A stretch of DNA of 57,936 nucleotides from Nitratiruptor sp. GTDB lineage: Bacteria; Campylobacterota; Campylobacteria; Campylobacterales; Nitratiruptoraceae. The stretch lies in NCBI GenBank assembly GCA_009659925.1, contig PUXW01000002.1, positions 1 through 57,936 on the forward strand, in the 5' to 3' direction. Made by a program: the position numbers and the translations under genes. The notes beneath the pieces were generated by a model. The model saw only the letters and a program-made list of their open reading frames with translations. It had not been told where the DNA came from and did not search any database. Of this stretch, positions 44,309 to 53,404 are shown piece by piece; position 1 is the first letter of the stretch, and every line of letters starts with the position of its first letter.

Positions 44309-45687
44309 CCTTCCCCTCCCTCTTCTGTTTCACGCTCCCCACGCTTCTTGGGGTTGAGAATGACTGGGGTGCCCTCCAGGTCGAAGTGTTCTCTAAGTTG
44401 GTTGGTGAGGTAGCGCTTGTATGTGAAATGGAGGCCCTCTGGGCGGTTCATGACCAAGGAGATCTTCGGGGGCTTGGTAGCGTACTGGCTGGCATAGAGG
44501 ATCTTGACCGGTTTGCCGTGCAGAGCTGGAATCGGGTGGCGTAGCTGGGCTTCCTGGATCACCTTATTGAGCTGGGAGGTTGGGATCCACTGGCTATAGT
44601 TGCGATAGACCCGGACGATGAGGTCGTAGAGCCGATCCACCCGTTTGCGGGTCTTGGCGCTTACGGTGATGATAGGCGCGAAGGAGAGGTATTTGAAGCG
44701 ATCCCGCACCTCCTTGACCATCTCCTCGTAGGATTTTTGGGCGATATCCCACTTGTTCAAGACGATGATAGCCCCCAACTTGTAGCGGTCGATCAACCCT
44801 CCGATGCGTTCATCCTGTTCAGTGATCCCCTGGCTGGCATCGAGGACCAGGAGGGCCAGGTCGGCCCGTTCCAACATCTTCTGGGTCCGATTGAGGGCGT
44901 ATTTCTCCAATCCAACAATCTTCCCCCGGCGGCGGATTCCCGCAGTATCGACGAAGGTCAAGAGCCACTCCCCGTAGGGGATGGTCTCGTCTACGGTGTC
45001 GATGGTTGTCCCTGCCTGCTCGCTCACAATGGAGCGCTCCTCCTTCAGCAAGGCGTTCAAAAGGGAGCTCTTGCCCACATTGACCCGACCCAGGATCGCC
45101 ACATGGATCTGATGGTCTTCTTCTCCTCCCCCTTCCTCCTGGCTGGCTAGAAAGCTCTCCAGGTCGAGCTCTTCATCCTCTTCCAGTTGGAGGGTGGTCT
45201 TGGGGGGAAGTTTGGAGGCGATCCAGTCCAAGAGCTTGCCGATCTTGCGGTTGTGGCTCACTGAGATGGGGAAGATCGGATCGATGCCGAAGGAGTAGAA
45301 CTCCCAGACCCGCTCTTCGTCCCGGTCATTGTCGATCTTGTTGACCACGAGGGCCAGGGGTTTGCCTAGGCGCTGGAGCTGGTGGAGGAGCTTGCGGTCC
45401 TCCTCGTCTGGGAGCCTTTTACCATCGACCATGTAGAGGATGATGTCGGCCTCTTTGGCCGTTTCCAAGGACTTTCGGCGCACCTTGGCGAAGAGTTCAT
45501 CCCGCTCTTCCAGTCCTCCCGTATCGATGAGCTCCACCTCCCGCTCCCCGATGGAGACGACCCGTCGCTTCACGTCCCGGGTCGTCCCAGCCTCGTCGCT
45601 TACGATAGCGTCCCGCTCTCGCAAGAGCCGGTTGAAGAGGGAGCTCTTGCCCACATTGGGCTTTCCGATGATGGCTATTTTTTCCAT
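44305..45687 (-). CDS. der: Ribosome-associated GTPase Der (EngA)
   Basis: The protein has 460 residues with two GTPase domains in tandem. The first has GKPNVGKSS at 8-16, DTGG near 56 and NKID. The second has GRVNVGKSS near 200, DTAGIRRRGKI and NKWD. A C-terminal KH-like domain follows. Der is needed for 50S assembly. Its ATG lies 13 nt inside the mscS gene end. Confidence 0.97.
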   Translation of the reverse strand: MEKIAIIGKPNVGKSSLFNRLLRERDAIVSDEAGTTRDVKRRVVSIGEREVELIDTGGLEERDELFAKVRRKSLETAKEADIILYMVDGKRLPDEEDRKLLHQLQRLGKPLALVVNKIDNDRDEERVWEFYSFGIDPIFPISVSHNRKIGKLLDWIASKLPPKTTLQLEEDEELDLESFLASQEEGGGEEDHQIHVAILGRVNVGKSSLLNALLKEERSIVSEQAGTTIDTVDETIPYGEWLLTFVDTAGIRRRGKIVGLEKYALNRTQKMLERADLALLVLDASQGITEQDERIGGLIDRYKLGAIIVLNKWDIAQKSYEEMVKEVRDRFKYLSFAPIITVSAKTRKRVDRLYDLIVRVYRNYSQWIPTSQLNKVIQEAQLRHPIPALHGKPVKILYASQYATKPPKISLVMNRPEGLHFTYKRYLTNQLREHFDLEGTPVILNPKKRGERETEEGGEG

Positions 45688-47642
45688 AACTCCTCTGGTA
45701 CCTTCTCGATGTAGAGCGACTCGCTCGGGAAGGCGAAGTCACTGCCATGCCGCGCCACGATCTCCATGATCTTGAGGTTGATATCCTCCCGAATGGCGAG
45801 ATACTTGGCCCAATTGGCTGTATTGGTGAAGCAGTAGATGAAAATGCTCAGTTCACTGGCTCCAAACTCGTCGAAATAGACCAGGAGAGTCGCATTTTTC
45901 GCAATACCTGGATGGGATTGTAGCATATTTCGCAGATCCTGGACAATTGCCACCATCTGCTCTCTCGTAGTGGAGTAGACGAGGCCGATGCGCATCTTGA
46001 TCCGGCGCATGTTGCGCCGGGAGAAGTTTTCGATGGGGTTGTTGGCGATGTACTGGTTGGGGACGGTGACGAGGGACTTTTGGAAGGTGCGAATCTTGGT
46101 GGTTCGCAAGCCGATCTCCTCGACGGTTCCTTCGACACTGCCAACCTTGACCCAGTCATCGATTTTCAAGGCCCGATCGGCTAGGATCGAGAGCCCCCCA
46201 AAGAGGTTGGCCGCCGTATCCTTTGCCGCCAGGGCGAAGGCGAGACCCCCCAGTCCCAGGGAGGCGAGGAAGGCGCTGACATTGATGTCCCAGGTTTGGA
46301 GGATGGAGACCAGCCCGATGGCGAAGATGAAGATCTTCAAACTCTTGACGAAGAAGGCTCCGATCTCCCGATAGAGCTCCTTCCCAAACTTCCTGGCGAA
46401 GCGGTAGACCGTCTCATCCAGAAGCCCCACCAGGTTGTAGAAGAGCCAGAAGATGACGAAGATGACCAGGCTCTTGATGATGCGCTGGCTCGTTTCGTTC
46501 TGGAGTCCCGCGATGTCGAAGGCGAAGTAGAGTCCGATGATGATGAAGGTGAACTTGAGGGGGCCTTCGACCATCTTGATCAGCTTGTCGTCGATGGTGG
46601 TACTGGTCTTGTTGGTAAGGTGGTAGATGGAGCGGAGGATCAAGAGGGTAAAGAGGCGGCGAAAGAGCAAGAAGAGGAGGAAGACCCCCAACCCTTGGGC
46701 GAAGCGGTAGAGGGGGATTCCAAGGACGGAGTTGGCATGGAGGAAGGTGAGAAGCTCATCTTTGATGGTGAGCCAGAGGGCGTACTTGCGGCCCATGCGC
46801 AGGGTAATGGCCCGGTCCAAAAGCTCCTCCAGGCTCTCGATAAAGGCCGGATCGGCCCCCTCTTGCTCCAGGAATTGGAGGATCTCCCGCTTGATTTGGA
46901 AGACCTGTTGATCCTTTCGTTTGAGGGCCTCGAAGAATTGGGCCAGCCGCAGGGCGAGGGCTTGGCGTAGGAGCTTCTCCTTTTGGGCTTGGAGGCTGAC
47001 CAGGCGCTTGTTGACCCTGGCCAAGCGCTCCTGGCTCCCGAGGATGCGGTAACGCTCCCCTTCGATCTCATATTTGCGAATCCCTTTATCGAGGCGCTCG
47101 ATCCGTTTGAGGAGGGTCTTGTAGGCCGATGGGTCGTAGTGGAAGGTGTATCGGTCGAGGTTGGCAAGGAGCTCCTCCAGCCAGGCGGGACTTTGCCCTA
47201 TGATGGCGTCGATGTGCTTTTGGTTGCGCTCTTGCTGTTTGAAGTAGTAGGCATATTCCAAGCTCAAAGTCAAAGAGCTGTTCTCATCGACTTCTTGGAT
47301 CTCCTCTTCGATGTCCTCGAGCTGGGTTTGGAGTTTGCGATTTTCCTCCTGGAGCCGTTTGGAGTGGGTGAGGAGGTCTCCTATGGAAAGGAAGGTGTCG
47401 ATCAAAGCCTTGCCATCTTTTGGCTTGAGGCGTTTGGGATCGATGAGCTCCTCATCCCTCTGCTCTAGAGTGATGATGCGATCGACTAGGGTCTTTTGGA
47501 GACGATAGTCTGGGCGGCTCTTGTTGAGCTCCTTGGCAAGCTGGCGATAGAAGGTGAGGTTGTGCTCCTTGACGATGGTCCAGTTCAAGTCGGCTCCGTA
47601 AAGGCCGAGAGCGACGAGTAAAAGCACCACAATATGGGCCAT
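45675..47642 (-). CDS. MscS-family mechanosensitive channel with large N-terminal domain
   Basis: The protein has 655 residues. Residues 1-16 (AHIVVLLLVALGLYGAD) form a signal peptide. A periplasmic charged coiled-coil region runs to about 310. Four or more membrane helices follow, then the MscS pore and beta domain (ASLGLGGLAFALAAKDTAANLFGGL near 490; DWVKVGSVEGTVEEIGLRTTKIRTF). It should release solutes on osmotic downshock. The ATG at 47642 follows AAGGAGAGAG; upstream frame crosses the promoter. It is first in the eleven-gene run. Confidence 0.92.
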   Translation of the reverse strand: MAHIVVLLLVALGLYGADLNWTIVKEHNLTFYRQLAKELNKSRPDYRLQKTLVDRIITLEQRDEELIDPKRLKPKDGKALIDTFLSIGDLLTHSKRLQEENRKLQTQLEDIEEEIQEVDENSSLTLSLEYAYYFKQQERNQKHIDAIIGQSPAWLEELLANLDRYTFHYDPSAYKTLLKRIERLDKGIRKYEIEGERYRILGSQERLARVNKRLVSLQAQKEKLLRQALALRLAQFFEALKRKDQQVFQIKREILQFLEQEGADPAFIESLEELLDRAITLRMGRKYALWLTIKDELLTFLHANSVLGIPLYRFAQGLGVFLLFLLFRRLFTLLILRSIYHLTNKTSTTIDDKLIKMVEGPLKFTFIIIGLYFAFDIAGLQNETSQRIIKSLVIFVIFWLFYNLVGLLDETVYRFARKFGKELYREIGAFFVKSLKIFIFAIGLVSILQTWDINVSAFLASLGLGGLAFALAAKDTAANLFGGLSILADRALKIDDWVKVGSVEGTVEEIGLRTTKIRTFQKSLVTVPNQYIANNPIENFSRRNMRRIKMRIGLVYSTTREQMVAIVQDLRNMLQSHPGIAKNATLLVYFDEFGASELSIFIYCFTNTANWAKYLAIREDINLKIMEIVARHGSDFAFPSESLYIEKVPEELWKK

Positions 47643-47665
47643 CTCTCTCCTTGAGAAAGTTTTGT

Positions 47666-47675
47666 TACAATTGTA
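47666..47675. promoter_or_regulatory. Palindromic divergent -10 (mscS run / DUF3108)
   Basis: TACAATTGTA is a perfect 10-bp palindrome. It provides TACAAT rightward (47666-47671) and leftward (47675-47670). Each lies about 25-30 nt from its start codon. The two -10 boxes share two bases, so transcription can start both ways from one site. Confidence 0.55.
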
Positions 47676-47700
47676 GCAGTTCAAAGCTAAAGAGGGTATT

Positions 47701-48438
47701 ATGCGTCCGTTACTCTTTGTGCTCATCTGCACGGCGGTGCTCCTAGCTCACGAGGTCGAAGCCCTTTATAAAGTGCGCTATGGCCTCTTTGGTCGGGTGG
47801 GAATAGCCCAGGCCAAGATGGAGCAAAACGCCACCGGTTATCGAATCGTCGTAGAGGGAAAGGCCACCGGTTTGGCAGGGGTGTTGAGTGGAGGGCGGAT
47901 TGAGCGTTATGAGAGTCGTGGGCGGGTAGTCGACGGGAAGCTGGTTCCCGATTATTTCGTCAAGATCCGTCAAAATAGAAACAAGCGCTCGGTCAAAGAG
48001 TTCTTCTTCAACCACGCCAAGGGGGAGGTCACGATCACCAAGCGCAACTACAAGAAGGGAAAGCTGGTGGCCACGACCCACAGCAAGCTTCCCTACTATG
48101 CCCCCAACGATCTGCTCAGCCTCTACTTCAATATCGCCCCCACCCTCCACACCCTCCAGGGGCAACAACGCTTCTATGCGGTTGGAGGGGATCGAAACAG
48201 CGGGGCCGTCGACATCATCGCCCCTACGGGCAAGGAGTTGGCCAAGCTCAAACGGCTCCTTAAGGTGGATGGAACCTACCTCATCGCCGTCATCCACCAG
48301 AAGATCTTTGCCAGCAAGGAGGGGCGACTCTACATCGTCCTCGATTCCGATGGCATCGCCAAAAAGGCCCTTTTGAAGGATGTAATCCTCTTTGGAGACA
48401 TCGTTGGGAAGTTGGTGGAGAAAAAGGTTCATCCATAG
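47701..48438 (+). CDS. DUF3108 family periplasmic protein
   Basis: The protein has 245 residues. Residues 1-16 are a signal peptide (PLLFVLICTAVLLA). The body fits DUF3108: YKVRYGLFGRVGIAQAKM, a pair GKATGLAGVLSGGRIERYESRG and VPDYFVKIRQNRNKRSVKEFFFNH. Its function is not known. The ATG has AAGAGGG upstream. It is divergent from mscS and followed by EamA with overlap. Confidence 0.85.
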   Translation: MRPLLFVLICTAVLLAHEVEALYKVRYGLFGRVGIAQAKMEQNATGYRIVVEGKATGLAGVLSGGRIERYESRGRVVDGKLVPDYFVKIRQNRNKRSVKEFFFNHAKGEVTITKRNYKKGKLVATTHSKLPYYAPNDLLSLYFNIAPTLHTLQGQQRFYAVGGDRNSGAVDIIAPTGKELAKLKRLLKVDGTYLIAVIHQKIFASKEGRLYIVLDSDGIAKKALLKDVILFGDIVGKLVEKKVHP

Positions 48439-49309
48439 GATCGACCAGGGGGTGGCCTCGATGCTCCTGGCCTCCCTCCTTTTTGCGACAATGGGGCTCT
48501 TTGCCAAGCTCCTCTCCCAGCGTCTCCCTTCGGTGGAGATCGTCTTCTTCCGCAACCTCTTCGGCCTCGTACTGGTGGGTCTCTCCCTCTACCACGCTCC
48601 ACCCCTTCAACGGGGCGGTCGGCCTTGGCTCCTCCTCTTTCGGGGGCTCATGGGCTTTCTCGCTCTTTTGCTCTTCTTCTACACCATCGCCCATATCCCC
48701 TTGGCTGAGGCCATGACCTATTCCAAGACCTCCCCCATCTGGACGGCAATCTTTGCCACCCTCTTCCTCAAGGAGCTCCTCACTCCAATCCAGTGGCTTG
48801 CCATCGCCTTGGGATTTGGGGGGATGGTCCTCGTCACCGATCCCTTCACGACCCCCTTCGACCGGTACGACCTCTTGGGACTTCTCAGTGGCGTAGGGGC
48901 GGCTCTGGCCTATACCAGCGTCCGGGAACTGCGCTCCTATTACGATACCCGGACCATCGTCCTCTCCTTCATGACCGTTGGAACCTTAGGACCCCTCGTA
49001 CTCATGGGTCTTGCTCCCCTTTTCCATCCCCCCTGGCTCGACTTTCTCCTTGCCCCCTTCTTCCTTCCTCAAGGTATCGAGTGGCTCTTCATCTGTGCCA
49101 TGGGACTTTTGGCGACCCTGGCCCAGCTCCTCATGACCAGGGCCTATGGCCTCACCAAGGCCGGTATCGTCGGAGCGGTGAGCTATACCAATATCCTCTT
49201 CTCCCTCCTCCTGGGGCTCCTCTTCCTTGGGGAACCCCTTCCAAGCGGGCCACAATTTTTGGGTATAATCTCCATAACCGTCGGGGGTATCCTCGTAGCG
49301 CGCAAATAG
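48404..49309 (+). CDS. EamA/DMT-family transporter
   Basis: The protein has about 301 residues with ten membrane helices in two EamA repeats (LLASLLFATMGLFAKLLSQ first; GVGAALAYTSVRELRSYYD starts the second). DMT proteins export metabolites such as amino acids or nucleotide sugars. The start is uncertain. TTG at 48404 has GGAG 6 nt upstream, but GTG 48452 and ATG 48461 are possible. All overlap or abut the DUF3108 end. Confidence 0.85.
   Translation: MGSWWRKRFIHRIDQGVASMLLASLLFATMGLFAKLLSQRLPSVEIVFFRNLFGLVLVGLSLYHAPPLQRGGRPWLLLFRGLMGFLALLLFFYTIAHIPLAEAMTYSKTSPIWTAIFATLFLKELLTPIQWLAIALGFGGMVLVTDPFTTPFDRYDLLGLLSGVGAALAYTSVRELRSYYDTRTIVLSFMTVGTLGPLVLMGLAPLFHPPWLDFLLAPFFLPQGIEWLFICAMGLLATLAQLLMTRAYGLTKAGIVGAVSYTNILFSLLLGLLFLGEPLPSGPQFLGIISITVGGILVARK
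49264..49269 (+). promoter_or_regulatory. -10 element of the kdsA operon, inside the EamA gene
   Basis: TTTTTGGGTATAATCTCC holds an exact TATAAT inside the EamA 3' end. A start near 49276 leaves a leader of about 64 nt before kdsA. Confidence 0.45.
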
Positions 49310-49339
49310 GCGCCAGATCAACTATTGCAAAGGGAGACC

Positions 49340-50140
49340 ATGATTCTCATCGCAGGCCCGTGTGTCATCGAATCGAAGGAGCAGCTGGAGATCATCGCCG
49401 GTGAGCTCCGGGAACTGCGCAAGAGTAAAGAGATCGATTTTTACTTCAAGGCCAGCTTCGATAAGGCCAACCGGACCAGTTTGGAGAGCTACCGGGGACC
49501 GGGATTGGAGGCGGGACTCCAAATGCTCGCCGATATCAAGGAGCTCTTTGGCTACAAGATCCTCACCGATGTCCACGAAACCTCCCAGGTCGAAGCCGTT
49601 GCCCAGGTGGCCGATGCCATCCAGATCCCAGCCTTCCTCTGTCGCCAGACCGATCTCCTGGTGGCCGTGGCCAAGACCGGAAAGCGGATCAACATCAAGA
49701 AGGGGCAGTTCATGAACCCCGCCGACATGCGCTATAGCCTCTACAAAGTCCTCAAAACCCAAGGCGAGGAGATCGTCGACTATGAGACCAGCAAGAGGCG
49801 GGGGGTCTGGCTTACCGAGCGGGGGACCTTCTTCGGCTATGGAGATCTGGTGGTGGATTATCGCTCCTTGCCGATTATGCGCCGGTTTGCCCCAGTCATC
49901 TTCGATGCGACCCACTCGGTCCAGAAGCCGGGAGGAGCCAACGGGAAGAGCGGAGGGAATAGGGAGTTCGTCGAGCCCCTTGCCCTGGCTGCGGCAAGTG
50001 TGGGGGTCGATGGCTTCTTCTTCGAAGTGCACCACGATCCGGACAACGCCTTGAGCGATGGACCCAACATGATCACACCCGAAAAGCTCAAAGCCATTTT
50101 GGAGAAGATCTTTGCCATCAAAGAGACACTAGGAGTCTAG
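49340..50140 (+). CDS. kdsA: 3-deoxy-8-phosphooctulonate synthase
   Basis: The protein has 266 residues. It joins PEP and arabinose-5-phosphate to make KDO-8-phosphate for lipid A core, which marks a Gram-negative envelope. Family marks are IAGPCVIES at the start, [20 protein letters not shown] and [12 protein letters not shown]. The ATG at 49340 has AAGGGAG upstream. The order kdsA-ribH-nusB is a Campylobacterota arrangement. Confidence 0.97.
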   Translation: MILIAGPCVIESKEQLEIIAGELRELRKSKEIDFYFKASFDKANRTSLESYRGPGLEAGLQMLADIKELFGYKILTDVHETSQVEAVAQVADAIQIPAFLCRQTDLLVAVAKTGKRINIKKGQFMNPADMRYSLYKVLKTQGEEIVDYETSKRRGVWLTERGTFFGYGDLVVDYRSLPIMRRFAPVIFDATHSVQKPGGANGKSGGNREFVEPLALAAASVGVDGFFFEVHHDPDNALSDGPNMITPEKLKAILEKIFAIKETLGV

Positions 50141-50605
50141 ATGCAGCGTATCGAGGGACGATTACAGCTTACCGGCACGGAACGGGTAGCCATCATCGCC
50201 AGCCGCTTCAACCACCTCATCACCGACCGGCTCGTGGAGGGGGCTCAGGATGCCTTTTTGCGCCATGGAGGGGACGGGGAGCGTCTCGATCTCATCCTCG
50301 TTCCTGGAGCCTTCGAAATCCCCTTCGCCCTAGATCGGGTCCTGGCTGGGGGGAGATATGATGGGGTCTGCTGTTTGGGGGCTATCATCCGGGGAGCAAC
50401 CCCCCACTTCGACTATGTTGCAGCCGAAGCGACCAAGGGAATTGCCAATACGACCCTCAAGTATGCCAAGCCGGTCACCTTCGGCCTTTTGACCACCAAT
50501 ACCATCGAGCAGGCGATCGAGCGGGCCGGAACCAAAGTGGGGAACAAGGGGTTCGAGGCAATGGTCGGACTCATCGAGCTTATCGACTTGTACAGGAGCA
50601 TCTGA
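50141..50605 (+). CDS. ribH: 6,7-dimethyl-8-ribityllumazine synthase
   Basis: The protein has 154 residues. It makes the lumazine before riboflavin. Marks are [25 protein letters not shown] and [18 protein letters not shown]. The ATG comes directly after the kdsA stop codon, and its stop overlaps the nusB start as TGATG. Confidence 0.97.
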   Translation: MQRIEGRLQLTGTERVAIIASRFNHLITDRLVEGAQDAFLRHGGDGERLDLILVPGAFEIPFALDRVLAGGRYDGVCCLGAIIRGATPHFDYVAAEATKGIANTTLKYAKPVTFGLLTTNTIEQAIERAGTKVGNKGFEAMVGLIELIDLYRSI

Positions 50606-51033
50606 TGGCAACGCGACACCAGGCGAGGGAGGCGGTGGTCGGTCTCTTGTATGCTTACGACCTGGGCAACCCCGAAATTGCCAAGTTTGCCCAGGAGATT
50701 TTGGAAGAGCGCAAAATCCGAAACAAACAGCGGGCTTTCGCCCTCTCCCTCTTCACCGGCACCTTGGACAACCTTCCCAAGATTGACGAGCAGATTGAAA
50801 AGCATTTGGAGAGCTGGGAAATGGATCGCTTGGGCCATGTGGAAAAGGCGATCTTGCGTCTTGGGACCTACGAGCTTCTCTTTAGCGATTTGGACAAGGC
50901 CATTGCTATCAATGAGGCGGTGGAGCTGGCCAAGGAGCTTGGGGGTGATCAGGCGCCCAAATTCGTCAACGGGGTTTTGGACGCCATCGCCAAGGAGCAA
51001 GAGGGCGTCAAGAGGCAAGAGAAGGAGGGGTGA
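50605..51033 (+). CDS. nusB: Transcription antitermination factor NusB
   Basis: The protein has 142 residues, all helical in style. Marks are the N-terminal RHQAREAVVGLLYAYD, DRLGHVEKAILRLGTYELLF and the C-terminal AIAINEAVELAKELGGDQAPKFVNGVLD. NusB works with NusE on rRNA operons. Its stop overlaps the mqnC ATG as TGATG. Confidence 0.96.
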   Translation: MATRHQAREAVVGLLYAYDLGNPEIAKFAQEILEERKIRNKQRAFALSLFTGTLDNLPKIDEQIEKHLESWEMDRLGHVEKAILRLGTYELLFSDLDKAIAINEAVELAKELGGDQAPKFVNGVLDAIAKEQEGVKRQEKEG

Positions 51034-52124
51034 TGGAGACCCTCGCCCCTAGCCGTTCAAGTTTTTCCCCCCCTTCCAAGAGGCTCACCAAGGCCCATGC
51101 CCTCGACCTCTTGCGCAATGCCCCCCTCAAGGAGTTGGGGCAAATGGCCCTCGAGCGCAAGCGCCAACTCCATCCCAACCGTATTACCACCTTCATCGTC
51201 GATCGTAACATCAACTACACCAACATCTGCTGGGTCGATTGCCACTTTTGCGCCTTCTACCGCAAACCTGGGGACCCGGATGCCTATCTCCTCTCCTTCG
51301 AGGAGATCGACGAAAAGATCGAGGAGCTCCTGGCCATTGGGGGAACCCAGATCCTCTTCCAGGGTGGGGTCCATCCGAAGCTAGGGATCGAGTACTACGA
51401 GGCCTTGATAGAGCATATCCACACCAAATATCCCCAGATCACCATCCACGGCTTTAGCGCCGTCGAGATTGCTTACATCGCCAAGAAGAGCAATCTCTCC
51501 TACACCCAGGTCCTACGTCGCCTCCAGGCAAAGGGGCTCTCCTCCATTCCAGGAGCTGGCGCCGAGATCCTCAGCGATCGGGTTCGGGCTATCATCAGTC
51601 CCAACAAGCTTACCAGCGACCAGTGGCTCCAGATCCATGAAGCCGCCCATGAAATTGGGATGAAGAGTACTGCTACCATGATGTACGGGAGCGTTGAGAG
51701 GGATGAGGAGATCATCGAACATTGGGATCGCATCCGCGACCTCCAAGATCGCACTGGAGGTTTTCGCGCCTTCATCATGTGGAGTTTCCAGCCCAGAAAC
51801 ACCCGTTTGTGGAGGGAGGGAGTGGTGAAGTTCAAGAGTAGCCCCAACCGCTACCTCCGCTTGCTCGCTTTAAGCCGCCTCTTTTTGGACAATATTCCCA
51901 ACATCCAGTCCTCCTGGGTGACCCAAGGGAGCCATGTAGGACAGCTAGCCCTCCTCTTTGGGGCCAACGACTTGGGATCGACGATGATGGAGGAGAATGT
52001 GGTCCGGGCGGCTGGGGCGCAACATAGGATGAACCAGGCCGAGATGATCCGCCTCATCAAGGATGTGGGGGAGATTCCAGCCAAGCGGAACACCGCCTAC
52101 GAAATTCTGGAGGTCTACCAGTGA
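51033..52124 (+). CDS. mqnC: Dehypoxanthine futalosine cyclase
   Basis: The protein has 363 residues from ATG 51033. It is a radical SAM enzyme of the futalosine route to menaquinone. The cluster motif CWVDCHFC puts cysteines at 66, 70 and 73. Further marks are ILFQGGVHP, GLSSIPGAGAEIL, MKSTATMMYG and WSFQPRNT, which together favour MqnC over MqnE. GTG at 51030 is an alternative start. It follows nusB. Confidence 0.94.
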   Translation: METLAPSRSSFSPPSKRLTKAHALDLLRNAPLKELGQMALERKRQLHPNRITTFIVDRNINYTNICWVDCHFCAFYRKPGDPDAYLLSFEEIDEKIEELLAIGGTQILFQGGVHPKLGIEYYEALIEHIHTKYPQITIHGFSAVEIAYIAKKSNLSYTQVLRRLQAKGLSSIPGAGAEILSDRVRAIISPNKLTSDQWLQIHEAAHEIGMKSTATMMYGSVERDEEIIEHWDRIRDLQDRTGGFRAFIMWSFQPRNTRLWREGVVKFKSSPNRYLRLLALSRLFLDNIPNIQSSWVTQGSHVGQLALLFGANDLGSTMMEENVVRAAGAQHRMNQAEMIRLIKDVGEIPAKRNTAYEILEVYQ

Positions 52125-53404
52125 GATGGATCGTCTGGATAGGACTACTACTGCAAGGGATGCTCATGAGTGCGACCCTCCACTTTCTCGACGCCAATGG
52201 GACCAAAGTTCCGATGATCTTCGAGGAGGACCGATCTTTGCCTCTGGTCACCCTCCAACTCATCTTTCAAAAGAGTGGTTCCATTGAGGATGGTAACCGG
52301 AGTGGATTAGCCCGGCTCAGCGCCAAGATGTTGGCTCAAGGGAGCCGCAAGCTTGGAAACATCGGCTTTGCCAAGGCCCTAGAGGAGCGGGCCATCCGCT
52401 TTGGAACCCATGCTGGGGTGGAGACCCTTGTCGTGGAGATGAGTGCCCTCAAGGAGCACTTTCCCAGGGGTATCGAGCTTTTAGTCGAACTTCTTCGAGA
52501 TCCCAACTTGACCAAGGAGAGCTTGGAGCAGGTCAAGACCACCACCATCGGTGCCCTCATGCGGAAGCGGAGTGATTACGACTACATTGCCAGCGTCAAC
52601 TTGAAGCGCCTCCTCTTTGAAGGCACTCCCCTTCAAAATCCAAGTGATGGGACGCCAGAGACCATTGGGCAGATCACGCTAGAGGATATCCGCTCCTTCC
52701 TGGCTACCCACCTCGTCCAAGCCAGGGCCATCCTCCTGATCGGGGGAGATCTCGATCTCAACGAGGCTCGGAGTTTCGCCAAGAGCCTCCTAGCTCCCCT
52801 GCCTCCAGGCAGTCTCGAACCCCTTCCCTTTTACAACGCTTCCGACATCCCCAAAGAGCACCTGGAGAAAGAACCCACCCAGCAGGCCTACATCTACTTT
52901 GGCGCTCCATACTATGTCAAAATTGACGATCCCGACCTCTATAAGTCCAAAGTGGCCATGTTCATCCTGGGCTCGGGGGGCTTTGGAAGCCGTCTCATGG
53001 AAGAGATTCGGGTAAAACGGGGCCTTGCCTATTCGGCCTACTCTTTTGCCCGGGTCAACAAGAGTCACAGCTACTTCACCGGGTACTTGCAGACCAAGGT
53101 GGAGAACCAAGAGGAGGCTCGAAAGCTGGTCCAGCAGATTGTGGAAGAGTTTGTTCAAAAGGGGGCAAGCCAAGAGGAGCTGGATGCGGCCAAGCAGTTC
53201 ATTCTAGGGAGCGAGCCGTTGCGTAACGAGACCCTCTCCCAGCGGCTCTCCAGGGCCTTCAACGAGTTTTACAGCGGGCGGCCGATCGGGTATAGCCAAA
53301 AGGAGTTGGAGCAGATCCAATCCCTCACCCTCCAGGAGCTCAACCGTTTTATCAAATCCCATCCCGAAATGACCCGCTTGAGTTACTCCATCGTCACCCG
53401 ATGA
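52121..53404 (+). CDS. M16-family peptidase-like protein lacking the zinc motif
   Basis: The protein has 427 residues. An N-terminal hydrophobic segment (residues 3-17) acts as a signal or anchor. It has the M16 fold pattern, with GGDLD near 210 and SRLMEEIRVKRGLAYSAYSF in the C-terminal half. The zinc motif HxxEH expected after SGSIEDGNRSGLA (residues 52-64) is replaced by RLSAKM, so it is probably not a protease. It may pair with an active partner elsewhere. The start is GTG at 52121, overlapping the mqnC stop as GTGA. Confidence 0.87.
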   Translation: MRWIVWIGLLLQGMLMSATLHFLDANGTKVPMIFEEDRSLPLVTLQLIFQKSGSIEDGNRSGLARLSAKMLAQGSRKLGNIGFAKALEERAIRFGTHAGVETLVVEMSALKEHFPRGIELLVELLRDPNLTKESLEQVKTTTIGALMRKRSDYDYIASVNLKRLLFEGTPLQNPSDGTPETIGQITLEDIRSFLATHLVQARAILLIGGDLDLNEARSFAKSLLAPLPPGSLEPLPFYNASDIPKEHLEKEPTQQAYIYFGAPYYVKIDDPDLYKSKVAMFILGSGGFGSRLMEEIRVKRGLAYSAYSFARVNKSHSYFTGYLQTKVENQEEARKLVQQIVEEFVQKGASQEELDAAKQFILGSEPLRNETLSQRLSRAFNEFYSGRPIGYSQKELEQIQSLTLQELNRFIKSHPEMTRLSYSIVTR

